Shown here: piece by piece, positions 16,093-25,705 of the stretch
Position numbering within the stretch: position 1 is the stretch's first letter
Layout of the letters: each line of letters starts with the position of its first letter
Assembly (NCBI GenBank): GCA_019424645.1
Contig: JAHYZB010000005.1
Coordinates: 1,820 to 29,765, forward strand
Direction: 5' to 3'
Source: Oxalobacter formigenes
GTDB lineage: Bacteria > Pseudomonadota > Gammaproteobacteria > Burkholderiales > Burkholderiaceae_D
DNA length: 27,946 bases
Translations under genes and position numbers: made by a program
The notes under the pieces: generated by a model
Database searches by the model: none
Told to the model about the DNA's origin: nothing
Seen by the model: the letters and a program-made list of their open reading frames with translations, nothing else

Positions 16093-16629
16093 TCAATCGT
16101 CGGACTCTTCAGAATCGTCGTTATCGAAGCCTTCGGAAAAGCCGAACAGGCCAAGGTCGTCTATTCTGAACGGATAGAGTATCCCGTCCAGATGGTCACA
16201 TTCGTGTTGCACGACACGGGCATGAAAGCCGTCTGCATCGCGGCTGATTTTATTGCCGAACTGGTCGAATCCCTCATAGTGGATTCTGGCCCATCGCGGC
16301 ACTATCCCACGCATTCCCGGAAGGGACAGGCATCCTTCCCATCCTGCATCGATCTCATCGGATATGGGACGGATAACCGGATTTATCAGTACCGTCTTCG
16401 GAACCGGAGGCGCATCAGGATAGCGATTGTTTTCGTCATAGCCGAAAATGACCACACGCTGATTGATACCGATTTGTGGCGCGGCCAGACCGGCTCCGTC
16501 AGCCGCATACATCGTTTCATACATGTCTTCGATCAGCTGGTTCAGCTCAGGCGTATTGAACTGTTTGACCGGCTCGGATTCACGCAACAGGCGGGAATCT
16601 CCCATTCTCAAAATTTTTCGTACGGCCAT
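16093..16629 (-). CDS. def: Peptide deformylase
   Basis: Removes the formyl group from the N-terminal methionine of nascent proteins, releasing formate. The 178-residue product has the three family motifs: GAGLAAPQIG at 45-54, EGCLSLPG at 98-105 with the metal ligand Cys100, and HECDHLDG at 142-149 with ligands His142 and His146 and catalytic Glu143. The C-terminus carries an acidic tail (DNDDSEESDD). It is the last gene of the minus-strand run and starts 2 bp after the galU stop. It is not next to fmt, the partner often found beside def, so the cell may have a second def elsewhere. Its functional partner map lies about 4 kb away on the other strand. Confidence 0.97.
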   Translation of the reverse strand: MAVRKILRMGDSRLLRESEPVKQFNTPELNQLIEDMYETMYAADGAGLAAPQIGINQRVVIFGYDENNRYPDAPPVPKTVLINPVIRPISDEIDAGWEGCLSLPGMRGIVPRWARIHYEGFDQFGNKISRDADGFHARVVQHECDHLDGILYPFRIDDLGLFGFSEGFDNDDSEESDD

Positions 16630-16631
16630 TT

Positions 16632-17522
16632 TTATTCCTTTTCCATCAAATGGGCGTCAGCGATAAAACGCCTGAATTCCGACATCACTTCCGGATGCTT
16701 CAACCCCATGGTAACGGTCGCTTTCAGATAACCGATTTTCGATCCACAATCGAAACGCTGACCTTCAAAATGGTAGGCGCATACGTCTTCTTTTTCGATC
16801 AGTTTCGAAATACCGTCTGTGAGCTGAATTTCCCCTCCGGAACCTTTACCGATCTTTTCAAGGCAGTCGAAAATACCCGGATTGAGTATATAACGACCCA
16901 CAACAGCCAGTGTTGACGGCGCATTGGCCGGATCCGGCTTTTCGACAATCGCATTGACGAATTCGAGATCAGCCCGATAAGGCGATGCATCGACAATACC
17001 GTACTGACGTGTATCCTGTCTTTCGACCTCCTGAACGGCCAGAATGCTTTTCGATTCCTTTTCATACAACTCGGTCATCTGCTGTAATACCGTCGGATGA
17101 TTTTCCCTGACGTTCATGAAATCGTCTGCAAGCAGGACGGCAAAAGGTTCATTTCCGACGACCGGTTTTGCACAAAGCACGGCATGTCCCAATCCCAGAG
17201 GCTCAGGCTGCCGGATGTAAATACAATTGACGTTTTTCGGAAGAATATTCTGGATAAAGCCCAGAAGTTTCAGTTTCCCGGCCGCTTCCAGTTCGGTTTC
17301 CAGTTCATAGGCCTTGTCGAAATGATCTTCAATGGCCCTTTTATTGCGGCCGGTAATGAAAATCAGCTCATTAATACCCGCTGACACAGCTTCTTCGACA
17401 GCGTACTGGATCAAGGGCTTGTCTACGACCGGAAGCATTTCTTTCGGCTGCGCCTTGGTTGCCGGCAGAAATCGGCTTCCCAGACCGGCCACAGGAAAAA
17501 CAGCTTTAGTTACTTTTGTCAT
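16632..17522 (-). CDS. galU: UTP--glucose-1-phosphate uridylyltransferase
   Basis: Makes UDP-glucose from UTP and glucose 1-phosphate for lipopolysaccharide, exopolysaccharide and other glycans. The 296-residue product has the nucleotidyltransferase start VAGLGSRFLPATKAQPKEM at 11-29, then LPVVDKPLIQYAVEEA, the sugar-nucleotide region LGLGHAVLCAKP and the later QLTDGI segment. Length and motifs match bacterial GalU. Its ATG at 17522 lies inside the end of ligA, a 17-bp overlap in another frame, which implies translational coupling. def follows after 2 bp. Confidence 0.95.
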   Translation of the reverse strand: MTKVTKAVFPVAGLGSRFLPATKAQPKEMLPVVDKPLIQYAVEEAVSAGINELIFITGRNKRAIEDHFDKAYELETELEAAGKLKLLGFIQNILPKNVNCIYIRQPEPLGLGHAVLCAKPVVGNEPFAVLLADDFMNVRENHPTVLQQMTELYEKESKSILAVQEVERQDTRQYGIVDASPYRADLEFVNAIVEKPDPANAPSTLAVVGRYILNPGIFDCLEKIGKGSGGEIQLTDGISKLIEKEDVCAYHFEGQRFDCGSKIGYLKATVTMGLKHPEVMSEFRRFIADAHLMEKE

Positions 17523-19563
17523 TGTTTACGAGTTGTAAAAATTCGTTTTCATCAATAATCCGGACACCCAGTTCGTCAGCTTTGGTCAATTTGCTGCCCG
17601 GTTCACTCCCTGCCAGCACATAATCAGTATTTTTGGAAACGGAACTGCTGACTTTCCCGCCCAGATTCCGGATTATTTCAGCCGCCGCGTCCCGCGTCAA
17701 TGAAGGAAGGGTTCCCGTCAAAACGAATTTTCTGTTTTGCAGCGGCAGCTGTTCGGGTTTTTCTTTCATTTCCTTTTCGGGCCAGTGAATTCCCACGTCT
17801 TGCAGTTTTTCAACAAGCGTCAAATTGCGTTCGTCCGAAAAGAATTGTTTTACCGATGAGGCGACGATCGGTCCTATATCATCCACCTCCAGCAATTGCT
17901 CTTCCGTTGCCTGTTTCAGATTGACAATATTGCCGAAATGTTCGGCAAGAGAGCGTGCTGTCGTTTCACCCACATGCCGGATGCCTAGTGCATAAAGGAA
18001 ACGGGCAAATGTCGTTTTCTTTGATTTGTCGATTTCCCGGATCAGGTTCGACGCCGATTTTTCCGCCATTCTGTCCAGTCCGGACACAGTTTCGACATCC
18101 AGTTTGTACAAATCGGCGGCATCGTTAATCACGTTTTTATCGACAAGCTGGTCGATCAGCTGTTCACCCAACCCTTCAATTCCCAATGCCTTCCTTGATA
18201 CGAAAAGAAGCAAACCACCCTTTTTCTGGGCCGGGCATTTTATCCAGCCACCAGAACAGCGTGCGATCGCTTCATCTTCGGGACGGATAATGGGTGATCC
18301 GCAAACGGGGCAAACCGTCGGCATGATGAATTCACGTGCATCCGCCGGCCTGCGTTCGGTTACCGCTGCCAGCACTTCAGGAATGACGTCTCCTGCCCGT
18401 CTGACAATAACCGTATCGCCGATCCTGACGTCTTTACGACGCACTTCATCCTCATTGTGAAGCGTGGCATTCGTAACGGTCACACCACCCACGAAAACTG
18501 GTTTCAGGCGAGCCACAGGAGTAATCGCCCCCGTGCGACCGACCTGTACATTGATATCCAGAACTTCCGTCAACACTTCCTGTGCCGGAAATTTGTGCGC
18601 GATGGCAAAGCGTGGAGCCCGGGAAATAAACCCCAGTTTTTCCTGCTCGATTATTTTGTTGACCTTGTAAACAACGCCATCGATTTCATAAGGGAGCGAT
18701 TCCCGCTTTTCTTCAATCCGGTGGAAAAAGCCCATCAGGCCTTTCAGGCTCCTGACCACTTTCCGCTCATCACAAACCGGAATCCCCAGTTGGGAAAACC
18801 AGTCCAGAAGAGCGCTTTGCGACTTTGGCAACGGCACACCTTTCAGTTCTCCAACTCCATATGCAAAGAAACGAAGCTGGCGTGTTGCCGTAATTTGCGA
18901 GTCAAGCTGGCGGAGGCTGCCTGCTGCTGCATTACGGGGATTGACGAATTCTTTCTGTCCGTTTTCACACTGGCGACGATTCAAATCGTGAAAATCCTTT
19001 TTGAACATCAATACTTCGCCCCTGACTTCCAGCACCTCTGGCGGAGCCAGATCGGAAAGCCTGAGCGGTATGGAGCGAACCGTTTTGATGTTATTGGTGA
19101 TATTTTCACCGGCCGACCCATCGCCACGTGTAGCAGCCTGAACAAGAAGACCGTTTTCATAACGCAGATTGACAGCGAGGCCGTCAAACTTGAGTTCCGC
19201 CTCATATTCGACGTTTTCATCATCCAGCTCATCCGCAATACGTTTGTCGAAAGCGGCGACCTCTTCTTCGGACAAGCCATTCTGGAGGGAAAGCATCGGG
19301 ATTTTGTGTTCGACTTTTTCGAACTGGACCAGCGGTGAGCCGCCTACCCGTTGTGTCGGTGAATCGGGAACAACCAGTTCAGGATACGCCAGTTCCAGTT
19401 CCTGCAATTGCTTAAAAAGCCGGTCGTATTCCGAGTCGGGAACAATCGGCGCATCCTCGACATAATAGGCGATGTTGTAGCGCTCGATTTCGCTTCGCAA
19501 ACGGGCAGCCTGTTCCGCCGGAGTAGCAGGATTTTGATCACCGGCAAACAATTCCGTTTGCAT
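17506..19563 (-). CDS. ligA: NAD+-dependent DNA ligase
   Basis: Seals nicks in DNA during replication and repair using NAD+. The 685-residue product has the YNIAYYVEDAPIVPDSEYDRL Ia domain at 29-49, and the adenylation motif KFDG with catalytic Lys125. The oligonucleotide-binding fold includes RTGAITPVARL. The four-cysteine zinc site uses Cys418, Cys421, Cys436 and Cys443. Helix-hairpin-helix repeats and a BRCT domain from about 605 to the end (FVLTGTLPSLTRDAA...) follow. The last zinc spacing is C-x6-C, one residue longer than the C-x5-C of E. coli LigA. It starts 2 bp after the zipA stop and overlaps galU by 17 bp. Confidence 0.97.
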   Translation of the reverse strand: MQTELFAGDQNPATPAEQAARLRSEIERYNIAYYVEDAPIVPDSEYDRLFKQLQELELAYPELVVPDSPTQRVGGSPLVQFEKVEHKIPMLSLQNGLSEEEVAAFDKRIADELDDENVEYEAELKFDGLAVNLRYENGLLVQAATRGDGSAGENITNNIKTVRSIPLRLSDLAPPEVLEVRGEVLMFKKDFHDLNRRQCENGQKEFVNPRNAAAGSLRQLDSQITATRQLRFFAYGVGELKGVPLPKSQSALLDWFSQLGIPVCDERKVVRSLKGLMGFFHRIEEKRESLPYEIDGVVYKVNKIIEQEKLGFISRAPRFAIAHKFPAQEVLTEVLDINVQVGRTGAITPVARLKPVFVGGVTVTNATLHNEDEVRRKDVRIGDTVIVRRAGDVIPEVLAAVTERRPADAREFIMPTVCPVCGSPIIRPEDEAIARCSGGWIKCPAQKKGGLLLFVSRKALGIEGLGEQLIDQLVDKNVINDAADLYKLDVETVSGLDRMAEKSASNLIREIDKSKKTTFARFLYALGIRHVGETTARSLAEHFGNIVNLKQATEEQLLEVDDIGPIVASSVKQFFSDERNLTLVEKLQDVGIHWPEKEMKEKPEQLPLQNRKFVLTGTLPSLTRDAAAEIIRNLGGKVSSSVSKNTDYVLAGSEPGSKLTKADELGVRIIDENEFLQLVNNDKSN

Positions 19564-19565
19564 GA

Positions 19566-20684
19566 TCAGTTAAACAGTCTCATGGCACGTGTGGAACCGG
19601 CAGGAATCGTACAGGCATGCATTTCGCTGTAAAAATCCTTCACCTGATCCGCAATCTCTTCAAGAAAAGAGTCATTCAACAACTGGTTGCCATCGTCGAT
19701 CAGGGAACCATCCAGCCTGACGCAAAGGGCTTTGGCACACTGGATCATCTGGCCGAAACCGTCTTTTTCAGGTGCCACACATGGGACGTCCAGTAATAAG
19801 GTCAGACGCGTTGCAATTTCAGATGCCGGCAATTCGTTTGTAGATAACGTAAACAGCGACTGTCCGTTATCCCTGTCTTTCATGACAAACAGGCCATCGG
19901 GTCTGGACTCGAACCCCTGTTTTTCCAGTGCTGTATGCAGGGTCGCGACTTGCCATGGCGCGCCATTGCTCCGGATACTGATCCCGAGTTTGGCATCGTG
20001 ATCGGCAATAAACTGGAACAATTGCTTTGCCTTCTCCGTTACGTCAGCCATTTCCGGGATTTCCGGTTCTGCCCCGATCGCATCAGCAATCTGTCGCAAA
20101 CGCATCAGCAATTCGGAAAATTCGATGTCATTCAAGGCACTGGTGCGGTTTGCCAGCTGGACACCCGCTTTCAACTGGACATACGTCTTTCCGGGAACGA
20201 CTGGTTGCCAGCTTGTATGTCCCTGTTCATCTTCAACCAGGCCAACAAAATGAACCGGCTTGTTACCGGTATAACGCAAGGACTGGAGCTGGGGCAGCAC
20301 TTTCTCGGAACGTGCAGGTTCTTCCAGTGACAGCAAGATTTCACAATCAATCAGTTCATCGACAGGCAACTCTTCTTTTTCCGAAAAACCGGTATTGTCG
20401 GAAATGTTTTTTTCAGTGTCAAAATCATTTTCCTGAGACGGAGCGGTCTCTCCCAGACTGGGTTCCCTTTTGCCTTCGGCAACGGCTAAACCGTCAAGGA
20501 CGGGCTCCTGACGTTGCGCACCCGCTTCTGCTGTACCCGATTTCATCAGAACATCGTCGACAGGATCGGAAAAAGCCCTTTCGACATGTTTTTTGGCCCG
20601 ATATTCCTGCCATTTATTGTAGGCAATAACGCCAACAACGATTGCCACGCCGATTCCAATTAAACTCACCTGTAAATCTGTCAT
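19566..20684 (-). CDS. zipA: Cell division protein ZipA (FtsZ-binding membrane anchor)
   Basis: Anchors the FtsZ ring to the inner membrane. The 372-residue product begins with a short periplasmic tip and one membrane helix at about 5-22, followed by the basic patch KWQEYRAKK. A long acidic, Pro/Glu/Ser-rich linker covers about 35-130, and a folded C-terminal domain covers about 230-365. The C-terminal part (GAPWQVATLHTALEKQGFE, then DGLFVMKDRDNGQSLFTL) resembles the ZipA FtsZ-binding fold. Identification rests on this layout plus the conserved smc-zipA-ligA order. The primary sequence is only weakly conserved. Its ATG overlaps the smc stop codon by 4 bases (ATGA). Confidence 0.87.
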   Translation of the reverse strand: MTDLQVSLIGIGVAIVVGVIAYNKWQEYRAKKHVERAFSDPVDDVLMKSGTAEAGAQRQEPVLDGLAVAEGKREPSLGETAPSQENDFDTEKNISDNTGFSEKEELPVDELIDCEILLSLEEPARSEKVLPQLQSLRYTGNKPVHFVGLVEDEQGHTSWQPVVPGKTYVQLKAGVQLANRTSALNDIEFSELLMRLRQIADAIGAEPEIPEMADVTEKAKQLFQFIADHDAKLGISIRSNGAPWQVATLHTALEKQGFESRPDGLFVMKDRDNGQSLFTLSTNELPASEIATRLTLLLDVPCVAPEKDGFGQMIQCAKALCVRLDGSLIDDGNQLLNDSFLEEIADQVKDFYSEMHACTIPAGSTRAMRLFN

Positions 20685-23600
20685 GCTCTTAAAACCTCAT
20701 CTGAAAAGTTTGCAGCATCGTTGATATCCACTGTCACGATTCTTGAAACACCCTGTTCCTGCATCGTCACACCGACCAGTTCTTCTGCCATTTCCATTGC
20801 AATTCTATTATGAGAAATATATAAAAATTGCGTTTGCGACGACATCTTTGTCACCATATTGCTAAAACGTTCCGTATTGGCATCATCCAGAGGCGCATCC
20901 ACCTCGTCAAGCAGGCAAAACGGTGCCGGATTCAGCTTGAACAATGAAAAAACCAATGCTATCGCGGTCAGGGCTTTTTCTCCACCCGACAACAGGTGAA
21001 TTGTCGCATTTTTTTTGCCCGGTGGCTGCGCCATAATCTGGATTCCTGCATCGAGAATTTCTTCTCCCGTCATGCTCAATTGCGCATGGCCACCCCCAAA
21101 CAATACAGGAAAGAGGTCATTTAAGGACTGATTGACCTGATCGAACGTGTTTTTCAACAGGCTCCTCGTTTCCCTATCGATACGCCTGATGGCATCTTCC
21201 AGCGTTGCTATGGCATCCGTCAAATCCTGAAACTGTTCTTCCAGATATTTCTTCCTGCTGCTCGCCTCATTTAATTCAAGTGCCGCCCCGAGATTGACCG
21301 GCCCAAGCCCATCGATTTCCGCATTCAAGCGGGAGATTTCGGACTGGAAGCTCGAAAGCCGCGCATTCTCCGGCAACATGTCATTCAAGGCGGCGATATC
21401 GGCACCCGCCTCGGCCAATTTCTGATCGAACAGCTCGACGTTGATCCGTGCTGCCTGTTCTTTCAATTGCACAGCCACTATTTTATCGCGTTGAGGCTGC
21501 AAACTTCGCTCTATTTGCAGCCGTCGCTCCATCAAAGTCCGTAATTGCCCTGCCAGATCATCCAGATGCTGTCGCGACTGGGCAAGCGCTTCTTCCTGTG
21601 TCATACGCCGGTCCAGCAATACCTGCAGGTTTTCCTGTGCAACCCTGTCATCCAGATCCTGCAATTCCAGCTGCCCCTGATTGAGACTGCCTGACACCAT
21701 TTGAACCTGTTTTTCAGCCGTTTCAATCTGTTTTGCCAGTTCATCCAGACGTTTGACAAGCGCTCTTTCATCATATTCCGCCTGTTGCGCCGAGCGTTCC
21801 GCCTGATGAACTCTGTCACGCAAGACTTTGAGTGCTTCTTCCTTGCTTCTCACCGTTTCAAGAAAATCCGCTTCTTTCTGTTGCCACTCGCCCAACGTCA
21901 TATCCAGCTCTTCAAGCCGCTTTTCTTCCGTGGCAAGATCAATTTCCTTTTCCTGCCTGAACTCATCCAGTTCGACCAATGCCGTGTCTATCTGTTCACT
22001 CTGCTCGTTAAAACGACGAGTCAGCTCTTCAAATTTCAGAATCTTCATCTGAAGATCGTGAAGCCGCTGAACCTGCGTGTTCGTTTCCGAATGGAGCTGC
22101 TGTATTTTTGAATTCAACTCTTTCAGAGCTGATTCCGCCTTTCTGAACTCTTCACTCAGACGGGTTTGGAGAAGCTTGTGCTCCTGATGAGACTGTTCCA
22201 GCCTTGTTATCTCCTGTTGCCGTGAAAACACGCCTTCACTTTCGGATTCAACGGCAAAAAACCGGACACTGTACCGGTCGATCATATGGCCCTCAGGCAA
22301 AATGAAACAGGCCCCATCCGGCAGTGTTTTCCGACGGGACAGCGCTTCATTCATGCTGCCGATGGCATATACACCGTGCAACCAGTTTTCCATAACGTTT
22401 CTTATCCGGCTATTCTTGTACTGAATCCTTGACGAGAGCAATTCAAACGGTTGTGAAACCGCTTCCATACTCGCATTGCTTTCAGTATCAGAGTTGAAAA
22501 AACAGGTTTTGACGGGCGGTTTGTCTTTCAGAAAAGATTCTGTCCAGTCCAGTGTCGACAATCCCCGCGCAAAAATCCGTTCCATCAGTGCCGATTCCAG
22601 TGCCGTTTCCCACCCGGTTTCAATCCGGATATCCTGCCAGAGAGGATGAAAATCGACCAATCCATGTTTCTCTAACCAGTCTTGCGCTTTTCCGGTTCCC
22701 TGTGTTTTTTCCTGAATCTGCTTTAATGCCTCCAGTCGTGCGTCTTCCTGAATACAGATGGCATTGCACTCTTCAAGACGTTTTTCGATTTCAAAACAGT
22801 TTTCTTCAAGTTCGGGTATGAGGTCACGTTGCGATTCTTCAGTAAATCGCAGTTCCTCCAGTTGTTGTTCAACCTCGGCCTTTTCCTGCTGAAGGAAAGC
22901 CAGTTCTTCCCTATCGGGGACGTCGATCTGTTCTTTTTGGGAAAGCAGTTTTTCCTGTCGCAACTGGCAATCGAAAAGGCTTGCTGTCAGATTTTTATGA
23001 TTGGTTGAAGCCACTGCAATCTGTTGCCGGATCTGTACAACACGATCATGCATTTCCTGTGCCTGGTCCCTGAGGATGTCCAGTTCACTCTCGATCCCGG
23101 GCATTTCTTGCTGGTGTTGCAGGAAAAGCTCGTGGGCAATTTCCTTTTGCTGCGAAAGTTCGATGAGATTTTCTTTTCCGTCATTCACCTCATCGACGAA
23201 AGACCGGATCTGTTTCGTCCATTGATCCTGCTGTTCGGTATAGGAAACGATCTGTGCCTGCAAACGTTTTCTGGACTCGATGACATACCGGATCTGAGCT
23301 TCAAGGCTGCCGATTTCGGAATTCGTCTGGTACAAATCGCCTTGTGCCTTGTGTACACTTTCATTGGCGAAATCATGAATCTGTCTCAATTTTTCAAGTT
23401 CCGCTTCGTGTTTGAACATATCGGCGGACAGCATTTCCAGAACGGTCTGTTCCTTTTCGATTTCAAAGGCCAGTTCGGACTGTTCCTTCAATGCGTTTTT
23501 TTTCTGTAGAAACCACAATAACTTCTGCTGTCTTTCCTGCGTCTCTTTAAGCTGATGGTAACGCTCGGCAAGATCGGCCTGAACTTTCAGTTTTTCAAGA

Positions 23601-24211
23601 CTCTGATCCAGTTCATGCAGGATATCGGATACCCGATTCAGGTTTTCACGGGTATCGAAAAGGCGGTTTTCGGTCTCCCGTCGACGTTCCCGGTATTTGG
23701 ACACACCCGCCGCTTCTTCAAGAAAAGTACGAAGTTCTTCCGGACGCGCCTCGATGATGCGCGCGATCATGCCCTGTCCGATAATGGCGTAGGCTCTTGG
23801 CCCCAGTCCGGTACCCAGAAAAATATCCTGGATATCCCGTCGGCGTACGGCAACGTTATTGATGAAGTAGGTCGAACCGCCTTCACGGGTCAGGACGCGC
23901 TTGACCGCCAGTTCACCGTATTGCCCCCACTGTCCGGCGATCCGTCCATCCGTGTTGTCGAAGATGAGTTCAACCGAGGCTCGCCCGGCCGGCTTGCGTT
24001 GAGTGGTCCCGTTGAAAATGACGTCATGCATCGATTCCCCCCGCAATTCCGAAGCGCGCGACTCTCCAAGCACCCAGCGGACTGCGTCGATGATATTCGA
24101 TTTGCCACAGCCGTTCGGCCCGACAACGCCGACCAGTTTTCCATTTACCCGGATCGTTGTGGGATCGACAAACGACTTGAAACCCGACAATTTAATGGCC
24201 GTTAATTGCAC
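20681..24211 (-). CDS. smc: Chromosome partition/condensation protein SMC
   Basis: ATPase that organises and segregates the chromosome, working with ScpA and ScpB. The 1,176-residue product has Walker A GPNGCGKS at 31-38. Long coiled coils occupy about 170-500 and 660-1,000 around a hinge near 510-650. The ABC signature LSGGEKALTA starts at 1074, and Walker B with the catalytic glutamate is CLLDEVDAPLDD (Asp1102, Glu1103). The start is a GTG at 24211 giving MQLTAIKLSGFKSFVDPT, the normal SMC N-terminus; the ribosome site is weak. It is first in the minus-strand run smc-zipA-ligA-galU-def and overlaps zipA by 4 bases. An intergenic region of 238 bp separates it from the divergent pbpG. Confidence 0.97.
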   Translation of the reverse strand: MQLTAIKLSGFKSFVDPTTIRVNGKLVGVVGPNGCGKSNIIDAVRWVLGESRASELRGESMHDVIFNGTTQRKPAGRASVELIFDNTDGRIAGQWGQYGELAVKRVLTREGGSTYFINNVAVRRRDIQDIFLGTGLGPRAYAIIGQGMIARIIEARPEELRTFLEEAAGVSKYRERRRETENRLFDTRENLNRVSDILHELDQSLEKLKVQADLAERYHQLKETQERQQKLLWFLQKKNALKEQSELAFEIEKEQTVLEMLSADMFKHEAELEKLRQIHDFANESVHKAQGDLYQTNSEIGSLEAQIRYVIESRKRLQAQIVSYTEQQDQWTKQIRSFVDEVNDGKENLIELSQQKEIAHELFLQHQQEMPGIESELDILRDQAQEMHDRVVQIRQQIAVASTNHKNLTASLFDCQLRQEKLLSQKEQIDVPDREELAFLQQEKAEVEQQLEELRFTEESQRDLIPELEENCFEIEKRLEECNAICIQEDARLEALKQIQEKTQGTGKAQDWLEKHGLVDFHPLWQDIRIETGWETALESALMERIFARGLSTLDWTESFLKDKPPVKTCFFNSDTESNASMEAVSQPFELLSSRIQYKNSRIRNVMENWLHGVYAIGSMNEALSRRKTLPDGACFILPEGHMIDRYSVRFFAVESESEGVFSRQQEITRLEQSHQEHKLLQTRLSEEFRKAESALKELNSKIQQLHSETNTQVQRLHDLQMKILKFEELTRRFNEQSEQIDTALVELDEFRQEKEIDLATEEKRLEELDMTLGEWQQKEADFLETVRSKEEALKVLRDRVHQAERSAQQAEYDERALVKRLDELAKQIETAEKQVQMVSGSLNQGQLELQDLDDRVAQENLQVLLDRRMTQEEALAQSRQHLDDLAGQLRTLMERRLQIERSLQPQRDKIVAVQLKEQAARINVELFDQKLAEAGADIAALNDMLPENARLSSFQSEISRLNAEIDGLGPVNLGAALELNEASSRKKYLEEQFQDLTDAIATLEDAIRRIDRETRSLLKNTFDQVNQSLNDLFPVLFGGGHAQLSMTGEEILDAGIQIMAQPPGKKNATIHLLSGGEKALTAIALVFSLFKLNPAPFCLLDEVDAPLDDANTERFSNMVTKMSSQTQFLYISHNRIAMEMAEELVGVTMQEQGVSRIVTVDINDAANFSDEVLRA

Positions 24212-24449
24212 AAATAAAAGTCTTTTCCCGTTAAAGACGACATCATAACATTCAGACGATATACCCCAGACTTGAGTCGAAACAAATAGTAAGCCTTTTC
24301 ATCAATATTTTCCTTAAAAAACCAAACTTCGCATTCAAATTAAACAATCAATCTTAACTATTTGCCTTTACGCAGTTTTTTTTGATTTTTTGATTCTTGA
24401 AAACCGTCTTTTTTTGTATACTGCTCGTAATATTTCAAAGGAGTACGCC

Positions 24450-25640
24450 ATGCATAAATTCAAAAGTGGACTGCTATCACTTGTAATTCTCTGTGTCTGC
24501 ATTGCACCACTTGGGTTTGCTGCGACCAAGAAGGTCACCAAGGCTCCAAAGAAAACAACGGCTGCCAAAGTCGCCCCAGCAAAGAAAAAAGGCAAAACCA
24601 CCGCTCCTGTGGCGAAACAGAAAAGCAGCCAGAAAGCGCTCTCAAAACAGAAGGCTAATGTCAAAGAGGCCAGAAACAGCAAAAGCAAAAAAATCGTGAC
24701 TGCCCGTTCAGGCAAGATTGTTTCCAAGAAACTGGTCATGCACGATCGCCGGGGTTCTCATGGAAAAGCTTATATAAGACGTGTTTCCCTGAGACCTGCT
24801 CCTCCTATCATCACCCGTTTTTCAGCAGGCGATCTGGCCGGTCTGAAAAACACGCCTGATCCACTCGCCCTGAGATCGAACGCTGCGCTGATCGTGGATG
24901 AATCGAAACTGGAAATCCTGTTTGAAAAAAATGCAAATATCGCTCTGCCGATGGCATCCGTCACCAAATTGATGACGGCTCTGGTCGTTGTGGAATCCAT
25001 GCAGGATATGAATGAAACCCTGGAAATCACACAGGAAGACGTCGATACGCTCAAGCATACCGGCTCACGTCTCAAGGTCGGTACCCGTATGACACGTGGT
25101 AACCTGCTTCATCTTGCTTTGATGAGTTCGGAAAATCGCGCCGCTGCCGCATTGGGACGCAATTATCCGGGTGGTCTGAAGAGCTTCGTCTCTGCGATGA
25201 ATATCAAGGCACAAATTCTGGGCATGTCGGACTCCAATTACGTCGATTCCAGCGGACTGTCCAGCGGAAACGTTGCCAGTGCCCGCGATCTGGCGAAACT
25301 GGTCATGGCGGCTTCCCAATACCCTATCCTGCGGAAATATTCAACCGATACCCATTACTCGGTCGACGATGGATTGCACCAGCTCCAGTACGGTTCAACC
25401 AACGCGCTTGTCCACAATCCCAACTGGCAAATCCAGTTACAGAAAACCGGATACATTTCCGAAGCGGGACAATGTCTTGTCATGAAAGCGATTATCGACG
25501 GCCGCCCGATTGTCATGGTATTCCTCGACTCGAAAGGCAAAGGCTCCCGTATCGCAGATGCCCAGCGAATCCGCAACTGGCTGACCCGTCAGCAACCTTC
25601 CATTGATGAGCAGCTGGCCAGCAATGAACCGCACGTCTGA
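24450..25640 (+). CDS. pbpG: D-alanyl-D-alanine endopeptidase (PBP7-type), with a cationic linker
   Basis: Periplasmic serine peptidase (S11 family) that cuts D-Ala-meso-diaminopimelate cross-links in peptidoglycan. The 396-residue product has a signal peptide at about 1-24 and a Lys/Ala-rich low-complexity region at 26-100. The catalytic domain follows, with SxxK at Ser170-Lys173 (ASVTKL), SxN at Ser227-Asn229 and KTG at 332-334. The catalytic part matches PBP7/PbpG in length and motifs. It lacks the extra C-terminal domain of PBP5 carboxypeptidases. The start is fixed by AAAGGAG about 7 bases before the ATG at 24450. A possible -10 box TATACT lies at 24417-24422. The lysine-rich linker is unusual in density and may bind polyanions; that is inference. 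Confidence 0.92.
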   Translation: MHKFKSGLLSLVILCVCIAPLGFAATKKVTKAPKKTTAAKVAPAKKKGKTTAPVAKQKSSQKALSKQKANVKEARNSKSKKIVTARSGKIVSKKLVMHDRRGSHGKAYIRRVSLRPAPPIITRFSAGDLAGLKNTPDPLALRSNAALIVDESKLEILFEKNANIALPMASVTKLMTALVVVESMQDMNETLEITQEDVDTLKHTGSRLKVGTRMTRGNLLHLALMSSENRAAAALGRNYPGGLKSFVSAMNIKAQILGMSDSNYVDSSGLSSGNVASARDLAKLVMAASQYPILRKYSTDTHYSVDDGLHQLQYGSTNALVHNPNWQIQLQKTGYISEAGQCLVMKAIIDGRPIVMVFLDSKGKGSRIADAQRIRNWLTRQQPSIDEQLASNEPHV

Positions 25641-25653
25641 ATAAAACCTTCAC

Positions 25654-25684
25654 AAAAAAAGCCGACTTGAAGTCGGCTTTTTTT
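25654..25684. terminator. Strong bidirectional terminator between pbpG and purA
   Basis: GCCGACT and AGTCGGC form a stem with loop TGA (25661-25677), flanked by seven A and seven T. It serves the convergent pbpG (plus) and purA (minus). Confidence 0.92.
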
Positions 25685-25705
25685 ATTGGTTGTTCCAGCT
25701 GAAAA

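Noticed and set aside
18457..19338. Plus-strand open frame of 293 codons
   Set aside because: It lies wholly antisense to ligA, whose motifs are unambiguous; the translation shows no domain and has the look of a shadow frame.
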